Origin: Sinonovacula constricta | Taxonomy: Eukaryota > Mollusca > Bivalvia > Cardiida > Solecurtidae | NCBI GenBank assembly: GCA_007844125.1 | Contig: CM017567.1 | Coordinates: forward strand, 11,574,428-11,638,427 | Direction of reading: 5' to 3' | Length of the DNA: 64,000 nucleotides | In this document: one piece after another, positions 1 to 11,070 of the stretch | How positions within the stretch are numbered: the first letter of the stretch is position 1 | How the letters are laid out: every line of letters begins with the position of its first letter | Translations under genes and position numbers: made by a program | Notes under the pieces: model-generated | What the model was told of the DNA's origin: nothing | The model's database searches: none | What the model saw: only the letters and a program-made list of their open reading frames with translations

Positions 1-369
1 GACACTGGCCAAAATATGGCTGAACTCAGTGTGGGTAGCGTGATAGAATGGACATGGACTCTGTGTGACCGGATGTTGAATTCTCAGATAGTTCACTCGA
101 AAGTCTTAAAACTGCACCGTAGCTCGTCAACTATATTCACTGTCTATGAGTAGTGTTCACGACAACTTGGCCCTGTGTCAATATGTGAGTGAATGTGATA
201 TTATGTCATGTGGTCAAGGGATGTTTCAGTCTCCAGCGATAGGTGTTGTAATCTTTGCATTTAGATTTCAGCAAGTAAGTTTGTTGTTGATGAAAAAGTA
301 TTAAGGTAATTAAAATTATTTTGGCGCATATCATGACATAGTATATTTTCAAACAAGTTTTACTTGCAG
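1..369 (+). other. 5' flank and probable 5' UTR of the TRAF gene
   Basis: No coding segment is recognisable here. A GTAAGT donor-like site follows position 274 and a pyrimidine-rich acceptor ends at 369, so positions up to 274 may be a non-coding first exon and 275-369 an intron placed just before the initiator codon. The upstream end of the gene may lie outside the window. Transcript evidence would be needed to fix the start of transcription. Confidence 0.4.
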
Positions 370-378
370 ACAGTCGGC

Positions 379-3300
379 ATGGAAACCGGTGTAGCCACGA
401 CCTCCTGTAGCTCGGTGATGGAAGCTGGGCCCCAGCCCAACCGCAATGCGGAGGAACCATCGTTTGCCCAGGAGCTTGACCGAAAGTACATATGCCCCAT
501 ATGTCTGGCAGTAATCAAAGACGCCATGCAGACCGTGTGTGGCCATCGCTTCTGTGCCAGATGTATTCGGAAAGTGTGCAAGTACGAGTAAATAAGTGTT
601 TAACGATCCTGGTAATGATTGTGTAGAATATACATTTTTAATGATTTAAACTAAAACGCGTTTTGTTTTTTTCCGTGTTTTGCAACACTGAATCGCAATT
701 CTGATACTATATAGGAAGAGCCAAAATCATGATTTTTGCCCGATTCAAATTTGCACTGTTTAGTTTGTTTATACAAACTCGTACCTGGAGCTCGATCAGA
801 GTCATAATGTCATTGCATGAACTAGTAATGATGTCTGACTTTTTGAAAGTCGACATTATAGTGTAAACAACCCAGAGCTGGACAAAACCTCTCATGGACA
901 AAACCTCTCAAGGACAAAATTTCTCATAGACAAAACCTCTCATGGACAAAACCCCTCAAGGACAAATCCTCCCATCGACAAAACCTCCCATCGACAAAAC
1001 CTCCCATCGACAAAACCTCTCATGGACAAAACCTCTCAATGACACAACCTCCCATGGACAAAACCTCCCATGGACAAAACCTCCCATGGACAAAACCTCT
1101 CATGGACAATACCTCTCATAGACAAAACCTCTCATGGACAGAACCTCTCATGATCAATACCTCTCATGGACAACACCTCCCATGGACAATACCTCCCATG
1201 GACAAAACCTCTCATGGACAAAACCTTTCATCGACAGAACCTCTCATGGACAAAACCTCCCATGGGCAAAACCTCCAATGGACAAAACCTCCCATGGACA
1301 AAACCTCTCATGGACAAAACCTCTCATAGACAATACCTCCCATGGACAAAACCTCTCATGGACAAAACCTCTCATGGACAATACCTCCCATGGAAAAAAA
1401 TCTCCCATGGACAAAACCTCCCATGGACAAAACCTCCCATGGACAATACCTCCCATGGACAAAACCTCCCATGGACAAAACCTCTCATGGACAAAACCTC
1501 TCATGGACAAAACCCCCATGGACAAGCCTCCCATGGACAAAACCTCACATGGACAAAATCTCTCATGCCACATTTGAAGTGGTGGAGAATAGGAGGTATT
1601 TTAAGAAATAATATGCATGTACTACGAAATTTCTGTTAATGTATATTTCTTAAACAATCCCATGATTTCTATTTCAGAGACAAACCACTGGTTAAATGTC
1701 CCGTCGATAACACTTTGTTCAGATGCTCCAACGAGGTCAGGCCCTACAGTTAAAGTTTCTTTTGATTTAAATAGTGTCCAACAATTACTGTGCTTAAGTT
1801 AATTTGCATAAACTTTTCCTCTTCCGCCATAGTGTATATCACGTGTTTGAAAATATCACTGTATACAGAACATTTGTTTCTTGTCGCAAAAGTTTATATG
1901 GCTACAATGTTTTTATTCCTATTTTTCGTTCAACTTATCTGAATTGGCAGCACAATAAACACCATGGTACCGAGTTTTGTAACCTCTTTATAAATAAAAC
2001 ATGAGGAAATGCCTTTTATCCAGATCAGCCTGTCTTTTTGAAAGCTGGATTTCAGAGTCAGCACTTTTTGGGGTTGCTTCCCGTCAGTAAATATAATTAC
2101 ATAAAATAGTGGCTAAATATGTATTTGTTTAACAAGTAAAATGTTAATGGCAAGTATTTTCTTCTCAGATATACTCGGACGTGGCGTTCCAGCGAGAAAT
2201 AATGTCTCTTGAGGTAAAATGTTCGAATCTCGAATGCGTCTGGAGTGGGGAATATAGGAATCTGGAGGTAGGCAAGTTTGCTTTTTGTTGACGTAATGTA
2301 GAGACACACTTATATGATAAAAAGAAGTCGAGATACATGTTTAGCAAAGCCTTATTGCCGATCCCGATATCACGGTAGTTAAGGTATGAAAAAGATCGAT
2401 GCAAAGACTTCGTATTGTGTCGACTGGGAACCAAATCCCGATCCAGGGAAATGAAGACACGTCTACTGTGCAAACAATGCTGGCTAGTAGCGAGGTAGTT
2501 TTTGTAAAAGATTATGTAACAATGATGTCTTGACCTTCTATGTCGACTGTATCACCCGGACATCTTCCGTCACCAATACATTTGCAAAGGCGCGTGTTTT
2601 CGAGCGGTTATTCGCACAATTGGAACTCTTCGGCTCACTCCACGTCGTTAGTTCGAGTGCCAGTTATGGAGCGAACTTTCACGTGAAGACATCTTCCAGC
2701 GCTGACCCGTTGCCTAAATATTAACCTGGGGACTTCCACAACTAATAAAATGTACATTATATATATATATATTTTTTTTTGGCAGCCATGAAGCTTAACA
2801 TTGCACATCAAAAGTGTCCCGTGTATAATTTTAACCAGTCTATTTTCTTTTTGAAGCCCCATGTAGAGAACTGCCCCTGCGGCTTGGTAACCTGTGAGTT
2901 CGGTTGCAGCGCGATGGTTATGCGCCGTCAGCTGACAGACCACATGGAGGTGTGTGGTCATCGACCTGTCCAATGCGAACACTGCAACAAGGATATAATT
3001 TTCATCAACGTCACAGTAAGTTCTAAATATTAGTGCTGCGGCGAATATCCGATCACTCGCGAATTCTATCAGAAAACCGGGTAAGAATATTTGCCATTGC
3101 AAAGATCGTTGAATAGCGATCTTTCATTAAAGCATATACATCAAGTAAATATGGGCTCCCGTGGCGTAGTGGTAAAGTCGCCGATTTGTAACTTCTGACT
3201 GATAAGCCTAGCGTGGGTTCGAGTGCCGTTCGGGACTCATTAAGTTCACATAAAGGACTTAATGTGAGAAGGTCTTCCAGCTGACTTGCGGTGCGCCGGT

Positions 3301-6300
3301 GGTTCTACCCAGACATTTGTCTTGAGTCTTCCTCAACCAAAAAGCTGCACGTTGCTATAATGATCATAAATTGTCGCTGCAATGTATTTCAAAAACAAAA
3401 CAAACATCAGGTAATTATTTACGAAATTTAAAAGAAGATACACAAAGTGATTTTAAATAATGTTTTGCAAAGGCTTGATCCGGTAGAGCTAGCAATTTTG
3501 TTAGATATATTTTGCGTTTCCAAAATTAAATGAGGTTTTGCAGTATTTTAACAGAACTACCAATGTGTTATTGTATATTAATATAGTAATTATGCCATTT
3601 AAAATTCAAAAGCAATATATTGTCCTAGCTCTAGTTACTGACGTCATTTATTCGTCTGTAAAAAAAGTTAAATGGCAACCCTAGATTTTAAATACTGAAA
3701 TGCAAATATATTTTTATTAAATTCAATTATTATTAATGCAATTTGCATTGTATCACTAGCAGATCTTAATCTAATGATCTAAATCAAAATTTGAGATAAG
3801 TTAATGATCATCTTGTCAAGTTTCCATTATGGCTGAACCAGGACTAAGGCTTGCGGGTTTATTACAAGTTACTTCTACAGTTGTGTATTTCTTTAATTAA
3901 CGCAGCATTTTCGTTTGTACAAGCAATGTGTAAAGGCCAGACTGGAGACCAACCTGTGTGAAAGCGCGCAATGGATAGTGGGCACGGACTACTTATAAAC
4001 ATTTGATAATAATAAAAACGTTCTAAAGGCAATGTTTGTGTGTACATTTCACATCGTATATTCTATTCATAAACGACCATTTGTACATAATTTACATCAT
4101 GTTTAGAGGTGAAAAAATACAGTAACATTAAGAGTTATATATAGAAAGGCGGGACATGATATGCTTTCATTTTTTTTCTCGTATTAACTAACTGGCAGAC
4201 AGGACCAATTAAGTGATGATGTTAATACGACAGAGACCTTATAATATGGTAACCGCATAAAATATCTGTTCCTGTGGCCAGCAGAGACCAGATTATAAGG
4301 TGAAACGCATAAACTATTTGTTCTTGTGGCCAACAGAGACCTGATTGTCATATGAAACGCGTTAGAAACGCAGTAAATATCTTTTCTTGAGGCCAGATAA
4401 ACTGAACACATCAGCACTTTCACCGCTTTCCGATTTCGCAGAAATGGTCGAGGTAATGTCGGCGTCACTCCAGTGTTTACTAAACAGTTATGCGGCGTTA
4501 CAAAATCTCATATGTTTCGGTATGAGGAAGCAAGTCATTTATTTTATTATAACCTTAAATTTAAATTGCCATAATTGCTGTTCTTTAACTAGAATTTAAG
4601 TTATTTTGTTTAAACAAAATCACTTTTTCTTTCTTTGCAATGTATAATTTACAAATATACATTACTTTGTAACGTCTTAACATTGTATTGTGGAAATCGG
4701 CCGGACTATGTGCTCGTTCTTCCTGATACGTCTGCATAAATGTATTTAGAGCGATTTTTCAAAGTATTGACTGAACATTTGTAAATTTCTAGCGGCACCA
4801 ATTGCTTGACTGCGCCAAGTTCCCCGTGAAATGCAGCCTGTGTAGTCAGACGGGCATTCTGCGGCAGGACATCCAAAGTCACCTGGACAAAACAACAGGG
4901 CAGTGCCCCAACGTCACTGTGCCCTGCACGTACAGCCAGTACGGATGTGGCTTTCAGGTGAGGTTCTTGCGGACGTGAACATGTCATTTATAATCATAAG
5001 ACATTTTTATGTCTTTGAAAGCCCAAACTTACTATTAAGTTTATGCAACTACATGTAAATGTTAAACGACATATTCCTAAAGAGCACAGCAACTAATGCT
5101 GATCCAGATTAGACAGCTCCTGTCGGAGCTGGCTGATCTTGATCTACATTGTTTCAATAATCTTATCACTTAATTATTAGTTTGCTAAAATGGGCACGGG
5201 TTTACAAAAAGTGCTTTTGATTTATGCCTAAAGATCCTAGAGATGTTTCGCAATACAAAATAAATTCATAAACCTACATGATGACAATGAAATTGTCTAA
5301 ACATAACAAGCATATCATTTTTATTTGTTGTTGGTTTTGAAAAAGCGAATTTTGGTAGCCCAATATGTAGAAAAACCAATACTTAGACAAAGACTATTAT
5401 TATAAATTAAAATAAATATGAAGATTTTCGCTTTTGTTTCTAAACGGAAGCCATAAGACGAATGCATAAATAAAGCCACCGCTGCTCTAAAAAATGTTTA
5501 AAAAACGTTTATATAGAGATTTTTGTCAATGTCATTTTGTTTTCCAAACAGAGCAAACGTTTTCTGATGCGAAGTCACGAAGAAGAGTTCGTCCATTCTC
5601 ACCTGAAGTTACTGGAACAACGAGTCGTCTCACAGTCCACAAAAATAAACAAGCTGACCAACGAAATCGGTGATCTGACCAGGTATGTGCATCATTCGGC
5701 AGTCCGTGAATTGTTATTTTCCAGGGTGCTTTTTTTTCGATGATTTATTAGGATTTGCATTAAGGCTAGAGTTGTTGTTGTTGTTGCATTTTGTGACTTG
5801 GAAACGGCTTGTGGTCCTTCAGTATCGTCAAAATAGCATAATGTCGTTATGGCGTCACATTGTAGACTTGCGTATAATATTATTGTTTCTGCGCCCCCTA
5901 GCCGTCAAGTCATGGCGAGGGTATATCAAGTCATTCCGCGCGTCCGTTGGTGATACTGCGTGTGCGTGTGTCGAGTTTTCCTTTCTGGTCAATACGTGAT
6001 ATCAAAATAAAGCAAATAGTCGCGTTTGGTTACTTTCCAATTAAAATAGCGGAGTTAGCATTCTTATGTATTTTCCCCGTTTCTTAACAAATACATAGCC
6101 AAATTTAGCTTATATTTGGGTGTTAATTTTGATACGAATAAGTAGTAAAAGTAATAAATATCATAGGCCAACTGCAATTCAGTTTATATTAGCAGACCTA
6201 TGTTGACCATATCATGTATTAAACTAAAAGATTAATTGGTGTCTTATGAACATATATATAGAAGTCAAGCCACGCTATAGTTATCTTACTTTATTTCAGC

Positions 6301-6783
6301 ATGCTTGAGGAGCAGAAACTGCAATCTCAACTGACAGGCCATCAATTGCTGGAGACGAGCAACATGAGCTATGATGGTCACTTGCTGTGGAAGGTGAAAA
6401 TCCAGGGCAACCAGCCCATCTACAGTAGCCGTTCATTCTACACTGGTCGACCGGGATACAAACTCCGCATCTCCATCGACCTTGATGGGGTCGGCGAAGC
6501 GCCTACGAAGTATGTCTCTCTGTTTTTGCATCTTGAGAAAGGACAATACGATGACGAGCTAATGTTTCCATTCCATGCTAGCTTCCAGGCCAAGGTTCTT
6601 GCACGAGAGTCAAGCAATCATAACCACACGATGACCATACATTGTGAGAAGATGCAAGTCTGCAGAAATGAAGGAGACTCCGCCATGCGAGGTCGACTTC
6701 GGTTTATGTTAAAGGAAAAGTTTCTCTCTGAACAGTACTGTAAAGACAACACAGTGTTTATCGATGTCCGCATGAAACAGTAA
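379..6783 (+). CDS. TNF receptor-associated factor (TRAF4/6-like), complete, 7 coding exons
   Basis: Cytoplasmic adaptor and RING E3 ligase of TNF-receptor and Toll/IL-1-receptor signalling (family knowledge). Coding exons, all with phase-compatible GT-AG borders: 379-587, 1678-1735, 2169-2267, 2857-3015, 4793-4957, 5552-5682, 6300-6783. They sum to 1305 bases, about 434 residues. Domains in order: a RING (YICPICL, then CGHRFCARC, and CPVDN after the first intron) at about residues 28-75; TRAF-type zinc fingers rich in C-x(2-6)-C and H-x(3-4)-C pairs at about 90-235; a short helical segment at about 235-280; and a C-terminal MATH/TRAF-C domain from about 290 with YDGHLLWKV, FYTGRPGYKL and SLFLHLEKGQYDD. 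The start is the first ATG after a good acceptor at 369. The RING-to-first-finger linker, ending REIMSLEVKC, resembles TRAF6, but the coiled coil is short and I do not assign an orthologue. No frame damage is seen. Confidence 0.93.
880..1566. repeat. 16-bp tandem array in TRAF intron 1
   Basis: About 43 head-to-tail copies of CCTCTCATGGACAAAA and close variants (CCTCCCATGGACAAAA is common). Copies differ by one or two bases, mostly C/T at position 5. The array sits inside the first coding intron of the TRAF gene. Because 16 is not a multiple of 3 and the unit lacks stops in most registers, long open frames run through it on both strands; none has splice or homology support, so they are not genes. 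Confidence 0.95.
3152..3405 (+). mobile_element. tRNA-derived SINE (family A) in a TRAF intron
   Basis: The head carries tRNA-like polymerase III promoter boxes: TGGCGTAGTGG (A box) and GGTTCGAGTGCC (B box). A body follows with the blocks GGTCTTCCAGCTGAC, GGTTCTACCCAGA and a TTCCTC stretch, ending in an A-rich tail. The same blocks in the same order occur at 34321-34560 and, inverted, at 62420-62669, which shows a dispersed family. It lies in the intron between TRAF exons ending 3015 and starting 4793. Confidence 0.85.
4210..4405. repeat. Short diverged tandem repeat (about 64 bp, 3 copies) in a TRAF intron
   Basis: Three imperfect copies share the blocks CAGAGACC, GAAACGCATAAA and TGTGGCCA. 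Copies differ by several substitutions and small indels, indicating an old local duplication. No coding content. Confidence 0.6.
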
Positions 6784-7530
6784 ACCCTACAAATTAGATG
6801 CCATAGCCAGTTCAGTTTACACTTAAAACTGTCAACCATGAATTGACAAGACCAGTGCAACTACTACACATCCAAATCAACCAGCTCTCGCTGCGAGCTA
6901 TCTGATTAGGATCATCACCCATTTGCATCTAAGACAACAGTAATTCTTGCAGCTGCACTTGTGTGACGTTGCATGGAAATTACAGCCAATTACTCATGCG
7001 TATTAACAAACATTGCCGGTGATGAGTTTTATTTCCCTACTGTACATAGAATCTAGATAAAACATTTTTAGTTGATTTTTGCATGCTATTTGTGTATACG
7101 CTGCAAATAATCCGTTAAAACTTGACGGTGCATTAATTTTATTGGTTCCTCCAAATATTTTGTTCATATGTATACAAGTACCTGTACTGTTTCCATGGTA
7201 ATGGTTGTAAATTTCCTGTATATTGTATAACAATTCGAATGAATTTGCAATCCTTTAAGTCAATTATGTCTTTCAACAAGACTTATAAATAAAACTTCAG
7301 TAGAGAAATGTTCCATATTGACATCTGTTGATTCAGTCCATTCAAGAAGACATTTGTTCAATTTTACATTTTATACTGGCATACAAGACAGTTTTATATG
7401 ATACTTTACATCCACCGCAATTATCACTTTTCATGTCCTATCGTTTTGTACTTGTTGCTTTATGTAAGTCAATGTGATAATATTTTTAATGTGAAAATGG
7501 TGTCATGGTTTTAATAAAAATATTAAATTA
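6784..7530 (+). other. 3' UTR of TRAF with candidate polyadenylation signals
   Basis: AT-rich sequence follows the stop codon. AATAAA hexamers lie at 7288-7293 and 7513-7518 and are the candidate cleavage signals. No further coding segment is seen up to the satellite that begins near 8020; 7530-8020 shows nothing recognisable. Confidence 0.5.
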
Positions 7531-8019
7531 ATGCAGTATTGGTTCGTTGCTTGTTTATTAACCAAATGATAATGATGCAGTTACTTTATTTTCCTACACC
7601 ATTCTAACTTTTTATCAACATCGGAAACAAATAATGTTAAGTACCAATCTTTTTATTACAAAATAACTATGCCATTAACGTACTTGGAAAAAACTTTCAC
7701 TGACCCAAACTTAACTCGCTACTCTTTCAATGGAGATGCCCATTTGCATTATAAAACTGTACACAACGTAGGACATAGTGTGCGAAATAATTTTCTACCA
7801 AAATAAAAAAAGTATTTAGTCACTAGCAGCTCTATTATTATATAAATGTTGATTTTGTTTCCCATACATGTGGATAGTTAGAATTATGCCCATTAAATGC
7901 CTTGCATAAAATACACATTTGCAAATTTTGTTTCTCAACTGCTCAGGGGTAAAAGGTCACGACAACAAAAACAAATTGTATCGTAGAATAAAGGTTAAAA
8001 TAGCTAACAAGAGCAACAT

Positions 8020-11000
8020 ATCAACTGCATAAAGGCAACAGGTCATCTGCATAGAGGGCAACAGGTCATCTTCATAAAGGGCAACAGGTCATCTGCATAA
8101 AGGGCAAAAGGTCATCTGCATAAAAGGCAAAAGGTCATCTGCATAAAGGGCAACAGGTCATCTGCAGGTCATCTGCATAAAGGTCAACAGTTCATCTTCA
8201 TAAAGGGCAATAGGTCATCTGCATAAAGGGCAACAGGTCATCTGCATAAAGGACAAAAGGTCATCTGCATTAAGGGCAATAGGTCATCTGCATAAAGGGA
8301 AACAGGTCATCTGCATGAAGGGCAACGGGTCATCTTCATAAAGGGCAATAGGTCATCTGCATAAAGGTCAACAGTTCATCTGCATAAGGAGCTGCAGGTC
8401 ATCTGCATTGAGGGCAAAAGGTCATCTGCATAAAGGGCAACAGGTCATCTGCATAAAGGACAAAAGGTCATCTGCATTAAGGGCAATAGGTCATCTGCAT
8501 AAAGGGCAACAGGTCATCTGCATGAAGGGCAACGGGTCATCTGCATAAAGGGCAACAGGTCATCTGCATAAAGGGCAAAAGGTCATCTGCATAAAGGGCA
8601 AAAGGTCATCTGCATAAAGGGCAACAGGTCATCTGCATAAGGGGCAGCAGGTCATCTGCATTAAGGGCAACAGGTCATCTTCATAAAGGGCAAAAGGTCA
8701 TCTGCATAAAGGGCAAAAGGTCATCTGCATAAAGGGCACTAGGTCAACTGCATAAAGGGCAATAGGTCATCTTTATAAAGGGCAACAGGTCATCCGCATA
8801 AGGGTCAACATGTCATCTGCAGGTCATCTGCATTAAGGGGCAGCGGGTCATCTGCATTAAAAGCAGCAGGTAATCTGCATAAAGAGCAAAAGTTATTTGC
8901 ATAAATGACAGCAGGTCATCTGCATAAAGGGCAACAGGTCATCTGCATAAAAGGCAGCAGGTCATCTGCATAAAGGGCATCAGGTCATCTGCATAAAGGG
9001 CAATAGGTCATCTGCACAAAGGGCACTAGGTCAACTGCATAAAGGGCAATAGGTCATCTTTACAAAGGGCAACAGGTCATCTGCATAGAGGGCAACAGGT
9101 TATCTGCATAGAGGGCAACAGGTTATCTGCATAAAAGGCAGCAGGTCATCTGCATAAAGGGCAGCAGGTCATCTGCATAAAGGGCATCAGGTCATCTGCA
9201 TAAAGGGCAAAAGGTCATCTGCATAAAGGGCAATAGGTCATCTTTATAAAGGGCAACAGGTCATCTGCATAAGGGTCAACATGTTATCTGCAGGTCATCT
9301 GCATAAAGGGCAATAGGTCATCTGCATTTAGGACAACAGGTCATCTGCATAAGGGGCAACAGGTCAACTGCATAAAGGACAACAGGTCATCTGCATAAGG
9401 GGCAACAGGTTATTTGCATAAATGACAGCAGGTCATCTGCATAAAGGGCAACAGGTCATCTGCATAAAAGGCAGCAGGTCATCTGCATAAAGGGCAGCAG
9501 GTCATCTGCATAAAGGGCATCATGTCATTTGCATAAAGGGCAAAAGGTCATCTGCATAAAGGGCAATAGGTCATCTGCATTAAGGGCACTAGGTCAACTG
9601 CATAAAGGGCAATAGGTCATCTTTATAAAGGGCAACAGGTCATCTGCATAAGGGTCAACATGTTATCTGCAGGTCATCTGCATAAAGGGCAATAGGTCAT
9701 CTGCTTAAAGGGCATTGAGTCATCTGCATAAAGGGCAATATGTCATCTGCATAATAGGCAGCAGGTCATCTGCATAAAGGGTAATAGGTCATCTGCATAA
9801 TAGGCAGCAGGTCATCTGCATAAAGGGCATCAGGTCATCTGCATAGAGGGCATCAGGTCATCTGCATAAAGGGCAATAGGTCATCTGCATAAAGGGTAAT
9901 AGGTCATCTGCATAATAGGCAGCAGGTCATCTGCATAAAGGGCATCAGGTCATCTGCATAGAGGGCAAAAGGTCATCTGCATAAAGGGGCATCAGGTCAT
10001 CTGCATAAAGGGCAATAGGTCATCTGCATAGAGGGCATCAGGTCATCTGCATAAAGGGCAATAGGTCATCTGCATAAAGGGCAATAGGTCATCTGCATAA
10101 TAGGCAGCAGGTCATCTGCATAAAGGGCAATAGGTCATCTGCATAAAGGGCAACAGGTCATCTGCATAATAGGCAGCAGGTCATCTGCATAAAGGGCAAT
10201 AGGTCATCTACATAAAGGGAAATAGGTCATCTGCATAATAGGCAGCAGGTCATCTGCACAAAGGGCATCGAGTCATCTGCATAATGGGCATCAAGTCATC
10301 TGCATAAAGGGCAATAGGTCATCTGTATAAAGTTAAAGGGAAGCAGGTCATCTGCATTAAGAGCAGCAGGTCATCTGTATAAAGGGCAACAGGTCATCTG
10401 TATAAAGGGCCACATGTCATCTGCATAAAGGGCAACTATGATCTGCATAAAACCAACAATTGTTCGGCATAAAAGGCAACAGGTCATCTACATAAAGAGC
10501 AATAGGTCATCTGCTTAAAGGGCATTGAGTCATCTGCATAAAGGGCAATAGGTCATCTGCATAAAGACAAATAGGTTATCTACATAAAGAGCAATAGGTT
10601 ATCTACATAAAGAGCAATAGGTCATCTGCATAAAGGGCAATAGGTCATCTGCATAAAAAGCAATAGGTTATCTACATAAAGAGCAATAGGTCATCTGCAT
10701 AAAGAGCAATAGGTCATCTGCATAAAGGGCAATAGGTTATCTACATAAAGAGCAATAGGTTATCTACATAAAGAGCAATAGGTCATCTGCATAAAGGGCA
10801 ATAGGTCATCTGCATAAAGAGCAATAGGTTATCTACATAAAGAGCAATAGGTCATCTGCATAAAGGGCATCAAGTCATCTGCAGAAAGGGCAATAGGTCA
10901 TCTACATAAAGGGCATAAAATCATCTGCATAAAGGGCAATAGGTCATCTACATAAAGGGCATAAAATCATCTGCATAAAGGGCAATAGGTCATCTGCATA

Positions 11001-11070
11001 AAGGGCAACAGATCATCTACATAAAGGGCATAAAATCATCTGCATAAAGGGCAATAGGTCATCTGCGTAT
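8020..11070. repeat. 3-kb satellite-like array, 23-bp unit
   Basis: About 130 tandem copies of a 23-bp unit whose core is AGGTCATCTGCATAAAGGG followed by a variable CAAN. Most copies contain AGGTCA; common variants are CATTAAGGG, CTTTATAAAGGG and CTACATAAAGAG. Related blocks recur within the array, for example a CTTTATAAAGGGCAACAGG block at 9242 and again at 9621, 379 bp apart, so longer segments were duplicated after the initial expansion. The array fills the gap between the convergent 3' ends of TRAF and MIOS. There are no spacers of unrelated sequence and no open frame of note. Confidence 0.97.

Noticed and set aside
1039..1639. Overlapping frames of Met-Asp-Lys-Thr-Ser repeats on both strands
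   Set aside because: These are translations of the 16-bp array in a TRAF intron, with no splice or homology support.
8020..11070. CRISPR-like regular array
   Set aside because: The units are contiguous with no unique spacers, no cas genes are present and the DNA is eukaryotic; it is a tandem satellite.
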